Of a stretch of 64,000 bases of DNA, positions 9,806-19,258 are shown in pieces. The first letter of the stretch is position 1. The number at the start of each line of letters is the position of its first letter. Below the pieces are notes generated by a model. That model saw only the letters and a list, made by a program, of their open reading frames with translations, ran no database searches and was not told where the DNA came from. The translations under genes were made by a program, and so were the position numbers. Origin of the DNA: Ramlibacter montanisoli (GTDB taxonomy: Bacteria; Pseudomonadota; Gammaproteobacteria; Burkholderiales; Burkholderiaceae_C); NCBI RefSeq assembly GCF_013087525.1, contig NZ_JABFCS010000001.1:2046001-2110000 (forward strand), in the 5' to 3' direction.

Positions 9806-9843
9806 GTCTCCCGATGATCGGGGGGCAGGCGGGCCGACCGCAC

Positions 9844-9857
9844 TTGACCTTGATCAG
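9844..9857 (-). promoter_or_regulatory. Imperfect FNR-type dyad upstream of ccoG
   Basis: On the plus strand the site reads TTGACCTTGATCAG, one base short of the ideal TTGA(C/T)-N4-(A/G)TCAA dyad. It is centred about 45 bases before the ccoG start and lies between the ccoP terminator and ccoG. That position would allow ccoGH to be induced separately under low oxygen. Confidence 0.5.
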
Positions 9858-9878
9858 ACGCAAGGAAATCGGCCGGGG

Positions 9879-9910
9879 AAAAAAAAAAAAGGCGGCCCGG
9901 GGGCCGCCTT
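9879..9910 (-). terminator. Rho-independent terminator after ccoP
   Basis: Read on the minus strand, a GC-rich hairpin (arms GGCGGCC / GGCCGCC, plus strand 9891-9907) is followed by a run of twelve T (plus strand A at 9879-9890). It lies 18 bases beyond the ccoP stop and should end the ccoNOQP transcript before ccoG. Confidence 0.85.
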
Positions 9911-9927
9911 GCGGTTCCGTCCCGCTG

Positions 9928-10850
9928 TTATTGCTTCGCCGCGACCCCGGCCGGCCGATTCGACAGGCTCCAGACGTAGCCCGACAGCACGTGGATCTGC
10001 GCCGGCGTGAGCTTCTCGTCCTGGGCGGGCATCTGGTTGGTCTTGCCGGCGACGATCATGTTGATGATCGCCTGCTCGCCCCAGCCGTGCAGCCAGACGT
10101 CGTCGGTCAGGTTGGGCGCGCCCATGGCCGGGTTGCCCTTGCCGTCGGCGCCGTGGCAGGCCGCGCAGGCCGCGTACTTGCCCTTGCCGAGCTGCGCGCG
10201 CAGCGAGTCGTGCGGGCTGTTGGACAGCGACAGCACGTAGTGGGCGACGTTCTTCACGTCGTCGCTGCCGCCGACCGCCGCGGCCATGGGCGGCATCATG
10301 CCGTTGCGGCCCTTGGCGATGGTCTCCTTGATCTTGTCGCCGCCGCCGCCGTGCAGCCAGTCCGCGTCGGCCAGGTTCGGGAAACCCTTGCTGCCGCGCG
10401 CGTCGGAGCCGTGGCACTGCGCGCAGTTGTTCATGAACAGGCGCTCGCCGATGGCCATCGCGTTCGCGTCGCCGGCCGCTCCTCCGGCTTCTTGGCCGTG
10501 AACTGCGCATAGAGCGGCTCGAGTTCCTTGTTGGCGCGGGCCACTTCGGCGTCGTACTCGCCCTTCTGCGTCCACTTGAGCTCGCCCTCGTAGGAACCGA
10601 GGCCGGGATAGGCGACCAGGTAGCCCAGGCCGAACACGATGGTGATGACGAACAGGCCCACCCACCACATCGGCAGCGGGTTGTTCATCTCCGTCAGGTT
10701 CTCGTCCCAGACATGGCCGGTGGTGTTGTCGGTGCGGGAGGCGACCTTCTTGCGGCCGGCGATCCAGAGCAGCACGCCGCAGGCGATGATGCCTGCCAGC
10801 GTGATGCCGGCGACGTAAAGCGACCAGAAGCCGCTGGTGAAATCGCTCAT
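9928..10850 (-). CDS. ccoP: cbb3 cytochrome oxidase diheme subunit CcoP (one frameshift in this sequence)
   Basis: Membrane-anchored diheme cytochrome c that passes electrons to CcoO and CcoN. The N-terminus has a membrane segment (about residues 9-30) and a second hydrophobic stretch in NPLPMWWVGLFVITIVFG. Two c-heme motifs follow, CAQCH and CAACH, each with a downstream Met ligand region (GMMPPM, NQMPA). The frame breaks near 10480 after KKPEE; one missing G restores EEAAGDANAMAIGERLF and a protein of about 307 residues. Last gene of ccoNOQP, followed by a strong terminator. Confidence 0.92.
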
Positions 10851-10860
10851 GGTCTCGTCC

Positions 10861-11001
10861 TTATTCGTCTTGTTGGAAGGGGATGCGGCCGGCTTCGTCG
10901 AAGCCGTCGCGGTTGCGGCGGGCCCAGGCCCAGCCCCAGATCCCGATGAAGGTGACCAGCGAGGCCACGGTGGCGATTTCGCGCAGGATGTTGATGTCCA
11001 T
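10861..11001 (-). CDS. ccoQ: cbb3 oxidase small subunit CcoQ
   Basis: A 46-residue peptide with one membrane helix (ATVASLVTFIGIWGWAWA) and a charged C-terminus (RRNRDGFDEAGRIPF) typical of CcoQ. It lies between ccoO (9 bases upstream) and ccoP (10 bases downstream). CcoQ stabilises the interaction of CcoP with the oxidase core. Identification rests on size, the helix followed by an RR.RDGF.EA pattern, and position. Confidence 0.88.
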   Translation of the reverse strand: MDINILREIATVASLVTFIGIWGWAWARRNRDGFDEAGRIPFQQDE

Positions 11002-11010
11002 GGCCCCTCC

Positions 11011-11640
11011 TTACTTCAGCGTGCGGCCCAGCGACTGCAGGTACGCGACCAGCGCGTCCATCTCGGTCTTGCCCTTCAGGTCGGCCGGCGCCTTGGCGAT
11101 CTCGTCGTCGCTGTAGGGCGCGCCCAGGGTGCGCAGCGCCTTCATGTGGGTCTGGATGCTCTTGTCGTCGGCCGCGTTCTTCTCCAGCCACGGGTAGGCC
11201 GGCATGTTCGATTCCGGCACGACGTCGCGCGGGTTGTTCAGGTGGATGCGGTGCCACTCGTCGCTGTACTTGCCGCCCACGCGGTGCAGGTCCGGGCCGG
11301 TGCGCTTGGAGCCCCACTGGAACGGGCGGTCGTACACGAACTCGCCGGCCACCGAGTAGTGGCCGTAGCGCAGCGTCTCGGCGCGGAACGGGCGGATCAT
11401 CTGCGAGTGGCAGTTGTAGCAGCCTTCGCGCACGTAGATGTCGCGGCCCGCCACCTGCAGCGCCGTGTAGGGCTTCAGGCCGGCGATCGGCTCGGTGGTG
11501 GACTTCTGGAAGAACAGGGGAACGATCTCCACCAGGCCGCCGACGGCGACCACCAGCAGGATCAGCACGATCATCAGGAAGTTGCTGGTCTCGATCTTCT
11601 CGTGCGAGAAGGTGGCCACTTGTGCGTTGTTGTCGCTCAT
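11011..11640 (-). CDS. ccoO: cbb3 oxidase monoheme subunit CcoO
   Basis: A 209-residue membrane-anchored cytochrome c. The N-terminal anchor is about residues 19-40 ([20 protein letters not shown]), followed by one c-heme motif [11 protein letters not shown] and the CcoO hallmark block [14 protein letters not shown]. An open frame upstream was ignored because the ATG at 11640 follows a GAGAGAAAG-type ribosome site and lies 19 bases after ccoN. Intact in this sequence. Confidence 0.95.
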   Translation of the reverse strand: MSDNNAQVATFSHEKIETSNFLMIVLILLVVAVGGLVEIVPLFFQKSTTEPIAGLKPYTALQVAGRDIYVREGCYNCHSQMIRPFRAETLRYGHYSVAGEFVYDRPFQWGSKRTGPDLHRVGGKYSDEWHRIHLNNPRDVVPESNMPAYPWLEKNAADDKSIQTHMKALRTLGAPYSDDEIAKAPADLKGKTEMDALVAYLQSLGRTLK

Positions 11641-11659
11641 GGTGATGCTTTCTCTCGGG

Positions 11660-13096
11660 TCAGGCGTGGGCGACGGCGGCGGGCACGCTGAAGCGCACGG
11701 CACGGCCGTTGGCCACGGTCATCCAGGTGTTCCAGGCCATCAGGATCATGCCGCCGAGGTACAGCAGGCCGCCCAGGACGCGGATCACGTAGAAGGGATA
11801 GGTCGCCTTCACCGATTCGACGAAGGTGTAGGTGAGCGTGCCGTCGCCGTTGATGGCGCGCCACATCAGGCCCTGCATCACGCCGGCGATCCACATCGCG
11901 GCGATGTACAGCACGATGCCGATGGTGGCGGTCCAGAAGTGCACCTCGATCGCCTTGACCGAGTACATCTTCTTCTGGCCGAACAGGCGCGGGATCAGGT
12001 AGTACAGCGAGCCCATGGAGATCAGGCCCACCCAGCCCAGCGCGCCGGAGTGCACGTGGCCGACGGTCCAGTCGGTGTAGTGCGAGAGCGCGTTGACCGT
12101 CTTGATGGACATCATCGGGCCCTCGAAGGTGCTCATGCCGTAGAACGACAGGGACACGATCAGGAAGCGCAGCACGGGGTCGTCGCGCAGCTTGTGCCAG
12201 GCACCCGAGAGGGTCATGATGCCGTTGATCATCCCGCCCCAGCTCGGGGCCAGCAGGATCAGCGAGAAGATCATGCCCACCGACTGGGTCCAGTCCGGCA
12301 GCGCGGTGTAGTGCAGGTGGTGCGGGCCCGCCCACATGTAGGTGAAGATCAGCGCCCAGAAGTGCACGATGGACAGGCGATAGCTGTACACCGGGCGCTC
12401 GGCCTGCTTCGGGATGAAGTAGTACATCATCCCCAGGAAGCCCGCGGTCAGGAAGAAGCCGACCGCGTTATGGCCGTACCACCACTGCACCATCGCGTCC
12501 TGCACGCCCGCGTAGGCGGAGTAGGACTTCATCAGGCCGGTGGGCAGCGCGGCGCTGTTGACGATGTGCAGCAGGGCCACCGCGATGATGAAGGAGCCGT
12601 AGAACCAGTTGGCCACGTAGATGTGCTTCACCTTGCGCGTGCCGATGGTGCCGAAGAACACGATGGCGTAGGCCACCCACACCAGCGCCAGCAGGATGTC
12701 GATCGGCCACTCGAGTTCGGCGTATTCCTTGCCGGAGGTGTAGCCCAGCGGCAGGCTGATCGCCGCTGCCACGATCACCGCCTGGTAGCCCCAGAAGGTG
12801 AAGGAGGCGAGTTTCGGGGCGAACAGCGTGACCTGCGAGGTGCGCTGCACCACCCAGTAGCTGGTGGCGATCAGCGCGCTGCCGCCGAAGGCGAAGATCA
12901 CCGCGTTGGTGTGCAGGGGGCGCAGGCGCCCGTAGCTGAGCCACGGAATGCCGAAATTCAGTTCGGGCCAGGCGAGCTGGGCCGCGATGAACACGCCGAC
13001 GAGCATGCCCACCACGCCCCAGACAACGGCCATCAGCGAGAACTGCCGGACGACGGTGTCGCTGTAACTGGCAGGAGTGACGGAGGGTTGGTTCAT
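11660..13096 (-). CDS. ccoN: cbb3 cytochrome c oxidase catalytic subunit CcoN
   Basis: A 478-residue heme-copper oxidase core with about 12 membrane segments. It carries the conserved histidines in [40 protein letters not shown] and the C-terminal [16 protein letters not shown] motif (low-spin heme and heme b3 ligands). This C-family oxidase has high oxygen affinity and pumps protons during micro-oxic respiration. A perfect FNR dyad at 13149-13162 lies about 59 bases upstream. First gene of ccoNOQP. Confidence 0.97.
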   Translation of the reverse strand: MNQPSVTPASYSDTVVRQFSLMAVVWGVVGMLVGVFIAAQLAWPELNFGIPWLSYGRLRPLHTNAVIFAFGGSALIATSYWVVQRTSQVTLFAPKLASFTFWGYQAVIVAAAISLPLGYTSGKEYAELEWPIDILLALVWVAYAIVFFGTIGTRKVKHIYVANWFYGSFIIAVALLHIVNSAALPTGLMKSYSAYAGVQDAMVQWWYGHNAVGFFLTAGFLGMMYYFIPKQAERPVYSYRLSIVHFWALIFTYMWAGPHHLHYTALPDWTQSVGMIFSLILLAPSWGGMINGIMTLSGAWHKLRDDPVLRFLIVSLSFYGMSTFEGPMMSIKTVNALSHYTDWTVGHVHSGALGWVGLISMGSLYYLIPRLFGQKKMYSVKAIEVHFWTATIGIVLYIAAMWIAGVMQGLMWRAINGDGTLTYTFVESVKATYPFYVIRVLGGLLYLGGMILMAWNTWMTVANGRAVRFSVPAAVAHA

Positions 13097-13148
13097 GAAG
13101 CACCTTTTTCAGATGCTTCGAGTCTCACTTCCGGGAGTGGGTGGGCAG

Positions 13149-13162
13149 TTGATGAAAATCAA
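13149..13162 (-). promoter_or_regulatory. FNR/ANR box upstream of ccoNOQP
   Basis: TTGATGAAAATCAA is a perfect match to the FNR consensus TTGAT-N4-ATCAA. It is centred about 59 bases before the ccoN start, which suits activation from a -41.5 position. It lies in the gap between ccoS and ccoN, so the main oxidase operon has its own oxygen-controlled promoter. Confidence 0.9.
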
Positions 13163-13192
13163 GCGCGCCCGGACTCCGCGCGGAATAGAGTG

Positions 13193-13330
13193 TCAGTCGT
13201 TGCCCAGGATGCGCTCGCCTTCGGCGTCGACGCCGTCGAACTGGCCGCGCCACACGGCCCACCCGAGCGCGCCCAGGATGGCGAGCGCGAGCGCGACGGA
13301 CAGCGGGATGAGCATGAAGAGGATGTCCAT
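13193..13330 (-). CDS. ccoS: cbb3 oxidase maturation protein CcoS
   Basis: A 45-residue peptide with one membrane helix (LFMLIPLSVALALAILGALG) and the CcoS-type tail GWAVWRGQFDGVDAEGERIL. CcoS is needed for insertion of heme and copper into the cbb3 core. Its ATG overlaps the stop of ccoI, indicating coupled translation of the copper pump and this small helper. Confidence 0.9.
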   Translation of the reverse strand: MDILFMLIPLSVALALAILGALGWAVWRGQFDGVDAEGERILGND

Positions 13331-15627
13331 CAGGCAACCTTGGGCAGGCGCGCCAGGCGCGCCGCATTGAGGACCACGAACAGGGAGCTGGCGGCCATGC
13401 CCAGGCCCGCGAGCCAGGGCGGCATCATGCCGGCCACCGCGAGCGGCACGCACACCGCGTTGTAGGCCGCGGCCCAGAACAGGTTCTGGCGCACCACGGC
13501 GCGCGAGCGGCGCGCCTGACGCAGCACCACGGCCACGCCATCGAGCTGGCCACCCTGGATGATGAAGTCGGAACGCGCCTGCGCCACCGGCACGGCCTCG
13601 CCCAGCGCGATGGAGACGTCCGCGCGCGCGAGCACGGGGCCGTCGTTCATGCCGTCGCCCACCATCGCCACGCGCCGGCCCGCGGCCTGCAGCTGCGCGA
13701 CGTGGTCCAGCTTGTCCTGCGGGGTCTGGCGGCCCAGGGCCTTCTGGATGCCGGCGCGACCCGCCAGGCGTTGCACCGCCGGCGTCTGGTCGCCCGAGAG
13801 CACCTCCAGCTGCGCGCCCATGCGGCGCAGGCCCGCCACGGCGGCCAGCGCGCCCGTGCGCAGGTTCTCGTCGAGGTCGAAGGTGGCGACCCAGCCGCGG
13901 TCGTCGGCCAGGAAGACCTGCGGCGTTTCCGCCTCGGTGGCAGGCCGCAGGCCGCAGAAGGACGCGGAGCCCAGGCGCACGCGGCGCGGCGTGTGGCCGG
14001 CCAGCGCGGGCAGCACGCCCTCGACGCCCTGCCCCGCATGTTCCTGCACCTCGCCCAGCGCGATCTCGGGAGCGCCGACGGAGGACGCCACGATCGCGCG
14101 CGAGGCGGGATGCAGCGAGTGGCGCGCCAGCGCGCCGGCGAGCGTGAGCGCCTCGGCCTGGCTGGTCCCGTCGCGCGTGCGCATGGCGCGCACCGCGATG
14201 CGGTCGGTGGTGAGCGTGCCGGTCTTGTCGAAGATGACGGTGTCCACGGTGGCACCGGATTCCAGTGCCTCCAGCCGGCGCACCAGGATGCCGCGGCGCG
14301 CCAGCGCGCCGGCGGCGGCCAGCGTCGCGGCCGGCGTGGCCAGCGACAGCGCGCAGGGGCAGGTCACGATCAGGATGGCGACGGCGATGCCCAGCGCATG
14401 GCCGGGGCCTTGCGGCCACCACCACCAGGCAGCCGCGGCCGCGGCGACCAGCACCGCGCCGAGGAAGGGACTGGCGATGCGGTCGGCCAGCCGCGCGATC
14501 GCCGGCTTCTCGTGCGACGCGCGCTCCATCAGCGCGACGATCTGGCCGAAGCGGGTGGCGTCGCCGACGCGCTGCACCGCCACCAGCACCGTGCCGCTGA
14601 GGTTGCAGCTGCCCGCGATCACCGGCTGCCCCTTGTGGCGGGGCACCGGCGTGGACTCGCCGGTCAGCAGGGCCTCGTCGACCTGCGTGTCGCCGTGCAG
14701 GATCTCGCCGTCGGCGGGGAACACCTCGCCGGGCTGCAGCCGGACGTGGTCGCCCACGCCGATGCGGCGCACCGGCACGCGTTCGCTGCTGCCGTCGGCG
14801 CGCACGCGCTCCACCGTGTCCGGCAGGCGGCGCATCAGCGCCTCCAGCGAACCCGCGGTGCGGTCGCGCAGCCGCTGCTCCAGCAGGCGGCCGGACAGCA
14901 GGAAGAACACGAACATGGTGACCGAGTCGTACCAGACCTCGCCGCCCAGCGGACCCTGCGGGTCGAAGGTGGCGGCCGTGCTGGCGCCGAAGGCGATCAG
15001 GATGCCGATGGACACCGGCACGTCCATGCCGATGCGGCCGTGGCGCAGGTCGCGCCAGGCGGAGGAGAAGAAGGGGCTGCAGGAGAACAGCAGCACCGGC
15101 AGCGTGAGCAGCCAGGAGGCCCAGCGCAGCAGCGCGGCGACGTCGGGCGTCATGTCGCCCGGCTCGGCGATGTACGCGGGCAGCGCATACATCATCACCT
15201 GCATCATGCAGAAGCCGGCCACCAGCCAGCGCCACAGCAGCAGGCGCTGGGCCTGCCGGCGCGGCACGGCGGCGAGCTGGTCGCCCGCGGGCAGGCCGCG
15301 GTAGCCCGCGCGCTCCAGCGCGTGCAGCCATTGCGAGGGCCGGCCCTGTGCCGGGTTCCAGACCAGGCGGGCGGTGGCGGTGGAGCCGTTGACGTCGACT
15401 TCGGCGACGCCGGGCAGGCCCGTGAGCGCCTGCTCGATGGTCAGCGAGCAGCCGGCGCAGTAGATGCCTTCGATGGCGAGGTAGGACTCCCAGCAGCCGG
15501 GGCGCGCTGCCACCGGGCGGCTGAAGGTCTCCCATTCCTCGCGGAGGTCGATCGCGGCGGCTCCCTCGTGCGGAGCGCACGCCGGCACGTCGCCCGCGAG
15601 CAGAGGCGAAAGGGTCGCAGCTTGCAT
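13330..15627 (-). CDS. ccoI: Copper-transporting P1B-ATPase CcoI/FixI
   Basis: A 765-residue copper pump that supplies copper for cbb3 oxidase assembly. An N-terminal heavy-metal domain with EGIYCAGCSLTIEQ is followed by membrane segments, the TGES phosphatase loop (LLTGESTPVPRHKG), the metal-site motif TCPCALSLATP, the phosphorylation motif IFDKTGTLT and the hinge VGDGMNDGP. The extra Cys-containing N-terminal stretch before the HMA domain is typical of FixI. Read with ccoS as a two-gene unit behind the FNR box at 15662. Confidence 0.95.
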   Translation of the reverse strand: MQAATLSPLLAGDVPACAPHEGAAAIDLREEWETFSRPVAARPGCWESYLAIEGIYCAGCSLTIEQALTGLPGVAEVDVNGSTATARLVWNPAQGRPSQWLHALERAGYRGLPAGDQLAAVPRRQAQRLLLWRWLVAGFCMMQVMMYALPAYIAEPGDMTPDVAALLRWASWLLTLPVLLFSCSPFFSSAWRDLRHGRIGMDVPVSIGILIAFGASTAATFDPQGPLGGEVWYDSVTMFVFFLLSGRLLEQRLRDRTAGSLEALMRRLPDTVERVRADGSSERVPVRRIGVGDHVRLQPGEVFPADGEILHGDTQVDEALLTGESTPVPRHKGQPVIAGSCNLSGTVLVAVQRVGDATRFGQIVALMERASHEKPAIARLADRIASPFLGAVLVAAAAAAWWWWPQGPGHALGIAVAILIVTCPCALSLATPAATLAAAGALARRGILVRRLEALESGATVDTVIFDKTGTLTTDRIAVRAMRTRDGTSQAEALTLAGALARHSLHPASRAIVASSVGAPEIALGEVQEHAGQGVEGVLPALAGHTPRRVRLGSASFCGLRPATEAETPQVFLADDRGWVATFDLDENLRTGALAAVAGLRRMGAQLEVLSGDQTPAVQRLAGRAGIQKALGRQTPQDKLDHVAQLQAAGRRVAMVGDGMNDGPVLARADVSIALGEAVPVAQARSDFIIQGGQLDGVAVVLRQARRSRAVVRQNLFWAAAYNAVCVPLAVAGMMPPWLAGLGMAASSLFVVLNAARLARLPKVA

Positions 15628-15661
15628 GCAGCAAGCCTAAGGGCCGCCCCCGCCCCTCCCG

Positions 15662-15675
15662 TTGACAAATGTCAA
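15662..15675. promoter_or_regulatory. FNR box shared by divergent ccoIS and universal-stress genes
   Basis: TTGACAAATGTCAA is a symmetric FNR-type dyad (TTGAC-N4-GTCAA). It lies in the 104-base gap between ccoI (start 15627, minus) and the usp gene (start 15732, plus). Its centre is about 41 bases from the ccoI start codon and 63 bases from the usp start, so the usp side has the better geometry for activation; either or both could be controlled. Confidence 0.82.
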
Positions 15676-15731
15676 CCGGCTCCGGGCCCGCCCCCGTAAG
15701 CTCGAGCTCATCGGTTACAAAGGAGACCTCC

Positions 15732-16175
15732 ATGTACAAACGCATCCTCGTGCCCACCGACGGCTCGGCCCTTTCGAAGAAGGCGGTGAAGAGCGCCGTC
15801 GAACTGGCCTCCTCGCTCGGGGCCGAGGTCGTGGCGCTGAACGTGGTGCCGCGCTACCCCACCTCGTACTTCGAGGGCGGCGTGTCCATCTCGCCCAGCG
15901 AGGTGGCACGGGTGGAGAAGCAGTGGGCCGAGCAGGGCCAGGCACTGGCCGACGAAGTGGAGAAATTCGCCGAGAAGGCCGGCGTGCATGCCAGGGCGGT
16001 CACGGTCCGCTCGGACCTGGTGGCCGAGGCGATCATCGCCGCGGCAAAGAAGCACAAGTGCGACGTGGTGGTGATGGCCTCGCACGGCCGCCGGGGCCTC
16101 AAGCGCCTGCTCCTGGGCAGCGAAACGCAGCACGTCCTGACGCATGGCAATATCCCGGTGCTGGTCCTTCGCTGA
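15732..16175 (+). CDS. Universal stress protein, UspA family
   Basis: A 147-residue single-domain Usp. The N-terminal strand and loop MYKRILVPTDGSALSKKAV is classical. Near the C-terminus the nucleotide-binding motif reads ASHG-x9-GS, in which the first Gly of the usual G-x2-G-x9-G(S/T) pattern is Ala. It is preceded by AGGAGA and by an FNR box at 15662. A second usp gene follows after 34 bases. Usp proteins behind FNR sites are common in anaerobic survival regulons; the precise job is unknown. Confidence 0.9.
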   Translation: MYKRILVPTDGSALSKKAVKSAVELASSLGAEVVALNVVPRYPTSYFEGGVSISPSEVARVEKQWAEQGQALADEVEKFAEKAGVHARAVTVRSDLVAEAIIAAAKKHKCDVVVMASHGRRGLKRLLLGSETQHVLTHGNIPVLVLR

Positions 16176-16209
16176 CCGGCCCCTTCCCGCAACGACAAGA
16201 AAGACCCGA

Positions 16210-16632
16210 ATGAAGATCGTCCTGGCCGCAGACGGCAGCAGCTACACCAAGAAGGCCCTGGCCTTCCTCGTCACCCATGAAGAGATCGCCGGAGGCGATG
16301 GCCACGTCGTCGTGGTCAACGTGCAGCCGGCGGTGCCGCCGCGCGTGAAGAGCATGGTGGGCGCCTCCGCCGTGAACGACTACCACGCAGAGGAGGCCGC
16401 CAAGGTCCTCAAGCCGATCGAGAAGTTCATGCAGCGGCACAACCTGAGCTACACCACGCGCTGGGCCGTCGGCGCTCCGGGCATGGAGATCGTGAAGGCC
16501 GCCAAGAAGGAAAAGGCCAACCTGATCGTGATGGGCACCCACGGCCACGGCATCCTGGGCCGCGCGCTGCTGGGCAGCGTCGCCCAGAACGTGCTGACCG
16601 AGTGCGACATCCCGGTCCTGCTGGTGAAGTGA
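16210..16632 (+). CDS. Universal stress protein, UspA family (second copy)
   Basis: A 140-residue single-domain Usp (MKIVLAADGSSYTKKAL) with a complete ATP-binding motif MGTHGHGILGRALLGSVAQN. It is clearly diverged from its upstream neighbour rather than a recent duplicate. The two genes are probably co-transcribed. The basic middle segment (AAKKEKANLIVMG) is normal for the family. Confidence 0.9.
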   Translation: MKIVLAADGSSYTKKALAFLVTHEEIAGGDGHVVVVNVQPAVPPRVKSMVGASAVNDYHAEEAAKVLKPIEKFMQRHNLSYTTRWAVGAPGMEIVKAAKKEKANLIVMGTHGHGILGRALLGSVAQNVLTECDIPVLLVK

Positions 16633-16669
16633 CGCGCGGGGCGCCCCGGGCGCCCGTGCGACGCGGCCG

Positions 16670-19036
16670 CTAGGCTCCCTCGGCGAGCGGCAGGCTGACG
16701 GTGAAGGTGCTGCCCAGGCCGGGCCCGGCGCTGTGCACCTCCACCGTGCCGCCATGCATCTCCACCAGGCGCCGGACCAGGGACAGGCCGATGCCCAGTC
16801 CGCCCTGCGCCTGGTCCGCGTGGTCCCGCACCTGCACGAACAGGTCGAACACCGTGCCGAGCATGTGCGCGGGGATCCCGTTGCCCGTGTCCGCGACCCG
16901 CACCACGCCGCGGTCGCCCGCCCGTTCCACGGCCACCGTGATCCGGCCGCCTCGCGGCGTGTACTTCGCCGCGTTGTTCAGGAGGTTCACGAACACCTGG
17001 GCCAGCCGGACGGGGTCGCCCTTCACCTGCAGCGGCTGCGCCGGCAGCTCGACGCGCAGCTGGTGGCCGGCGGCCTCGACCAGGGGCCGGCTCGTCTCCA
17101 GCGCCGCCTCGACGGCGGACTGCAGCGAGACCCTGGCCACCTGCAGGGCCACCTTGCCCTGGCCGATGCGCGCGACGTCCAGCAGGTCGTCCACCAGCCG
17201 CACCATGTGCACCACCTGCCGGTCCAGGATGTCCACCGCCTTGCCGGCATGCGGGCTGGCCGGGCCCACCCGGCGCAGCAGCTGCACGCTGTTGCGGATC
17301 GGCGCCAGCGGGTTGCGCAGTTCGTGCGCGAGCGTCGCCAGGAATTCGTCCTTGCGCTGGCTCTCCAGGCGCAGCGCCTCCTCGCCTTCCTTCTGCTGCG
17401 TGATGTCGCTGACGATCGAGAGCAGGTGGCGCACCTGGCCATCCGGGCCGGCCTCGGGCAGGAAGCGGCTCAGGAAGTGGCGGCGGCCGGCGGGCGTGTC
17501 ATAGGCGAATTCGACGGTCCCGCGCTCGTTGCGCTCGAACGCGCCGCGCAGCGCGGCATCCCACAGGTCGCACAGCTGTGCCGGCATGCCCAGTTCGCGG
17601 TTGGTGCGGCCCAGGAAGTCCTCGCGCGGGATTCCGGTGGCGCGTTCGACGGCGGTGTTGACGAACACGTGGCGCAGCCCGGGGTCGAAGCGCGCGACGA
17701 TGTCCGGCAGGTTGTCCGCCAGCGTCTGCAGCTCGCGTTCGCGCTCGCGCAGCGTCTGCTCCATCCGCACCCGGTCGGTGACGTCGATGGAAGCGCCGAT
17801 CAGGCCGATGACGGCGCCGTCCGCAGCGCGCAGCGGCGCCTTGGACGACAGCCACCAGGCCGGCGAGCCGTCCGGCAGGCGCACCTCTTCCAGCAGCTTC
17901 TGCGGCATGCCGGATTCCATGATCCGCCGGTCGTTGGCCATCACGACCTGCGCCTGCGCGCTGTCGTCCAGGAACTCGGCATCGGTGCGGCCGATGACCT
18001 GTTCGGCCGGCTTGCCCACGAGGTCCAGCACGCCGCGGTTGGCCACCAGCATGCGGCCGGCGCTGTCCTTGGCGTACACCACGCCGGGCACGGCCTCGAT
18101 GAAGGTGCGCAGCAGCGCATTCGCCTGGTCGCGCTCGGCCTCGGCGCGCCGGCGCTCGCCGATGTCCAGCAGCACGCCCGGGAAGCGCAGCGGGGCGCCG
18201 TCGGCGCCGAGCTCGACGCGCCCGTTCGCCTCGATCCAGTGGTACAGGCCGTCCTCGCGCCGCACGCGGTACTCGCAGCGGTAGGGGCCGCCGCGCGCCA
18301 TGGATTCGGCGATCGCGTCCCGCACCCGCGGCAGGTCCTCGGGATGGATCGATTCCATCACCTGCTCGAGCGACAGGCCCTCGCGGCACTCGCGCGGATC
18401 CAGGCCGAAGGAGCGCGCGAACAGCGCGTCGGCCGCGAAGTGGTTGGTCGGCACGTGCCAGACCCAGGTGCCGATGATCGCGCCGGCATCCAGGGCCAGC
18501 TGCACGCGTTCCGCATGCTCCGCTGCGGCGTGGCGGTGCAGGAGCGCCAGTTCCTCCTCGGCGGCTGCCGCGCGCTTGCGCAGGCTGATGTCCACCACGG
18601 TGCCCATCATCAGCTGCGGCTCCCCGTCCGGGCCGTAGCTCGCCCGGCCGCGGTTCTCCACCCAGACCGTCTCGCCTCCGGGGCGCACCACGCGGAATTC
18701 GCACTCGTAGGGGCTGCGGGTCTCGATGGCGGCGCGCACCGTGCGCTCCACCCGCTCGCGGTCGTGCGGATGCACCAGGAGGAAGAAATCGGCTGCGTGC
18801 TCCGGCTTCTCGTCGCCGCCCAGGCCGTGGATGCGGAAGCACTCGGCAGACCAGCCCACCGCCTCGGTGCGCAAGTCCCAGGTCCAGAGGCCGGTGCCGG
18901 AAGCCTCGAGCGCCAGCCGGATGTGGTCCATGGTCGGTTCGAGCAGGTCGAGCGGCGCCAGCCCGCCCGGGGGCAGATCGGGTTTCCACGTCGCCTGCGT
19001 CGGCGTGTCGCCGCAGCGGGCGCCGGAATCTGCCAT
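16670..19036 (-). CDS. Multi-PAS sensor histidine kinase
   Basis: A 788-residue soluble kinase with four PAS/PAC units in tandem (about residues 35-150, 170-295, 305-420 and 430-545). A HisKA domain with phospho-His in FLATLAHELRNPLAPI and a HATPase domain (VNLLNNAAKYTPRGG, DTGNGIP, GGLGIGLSLVRRLVE) follow. No receiver is attached. The ATG at 19036 is chosen because it lies after AAAGAAAG; the frame runs on to 19126. It is divergent from the KaiC-like gene at 19259. PAS1 to PAS3 have the W.E..GR look of PAS_3 folds, so the stimulus cannot be named. Confidence 0.9.
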   Translation of the reverse strand: MADSGARCGDTPTQATWKPDLPPGGLAPLDLLEPTMDHIRLALEASGTGLWTWDLRTEAVGWSAECFRIHGLGGDEKPEHAADFFLLVHPHDRERVERTVRAAIETRSPYECEFRVVRPGGETVWVENRGRASYGPDGEPQLMMGTVVDISLRKRAAAAEEELALLHRHAAAEHAERVQLALDAGAIIGTWVWHVPTNHFAADALFARSFGLDPRECREGLSLEQVMESIHPEDLPRVRDAIAESMARGGPYRCEYRVRREDGLYHWIEANGRVELGADGAPLRFPGVLLDIGERRRAEAERDQANALLRTFIEAVPGVVYAKDSAGRMLVANRGVLDLVGKPAEQVIGRTDAEFLDDSAQAQVVMANDRRIMESGMPQKLLEEVRLPDGSPAWWLSSKAPLRAADGAVIGLIGASIDVTDRVRMEQTLRERERELQTLADNLPDIVARFDPGLRHVFVNTAVERATGIPREDFLGRTNRELGMPAQLCDLWDAALRGAFERNERGTVEFAYDTPAGRRHFLSRFLPEAGPDGQVRHLLSIVSDITQQKEGEEALRLESQRKDEFLATLAHELRNPLAPIRNSVQLLRRVGPASPHAGKAVDILDRQVVHMVRLVDDLLDVARIGQGKVALQVARVSLQSAVEAALETSRPLVEAAGHQLRVELPAQPLQVKGDPVRLAQVFVNLLNNAAKYTPRGGRITVAVERAGDRGVVRVADTGNGIPAHMLGTVFDLFVQVRDHADQAQGGLGIGLSLVRRLVEMHGGTVEVHSAGPGLGSTFTVSLPLAEGA

Positions 19037-19258
19037 CTTTCTTTGGTGCGGGTGTCGAACCCGGCGATGGTACTCCTCGAAGCGATGTGCATGCGATGTG
19101 CGTCCGGCCCGGCCCGCCCGGCGCATGCCGGCATCGGCGCAGGCGCCTGCTCCTACACCAACTTTCGCCGCATCGGTCGTCGCGACGATCCCGGAAAGCA
19201 GGGACGCGGGCCCCTGCCCGGCCCATCATCGTCGGGTCAGCAAGAAACGGAAACGCGG

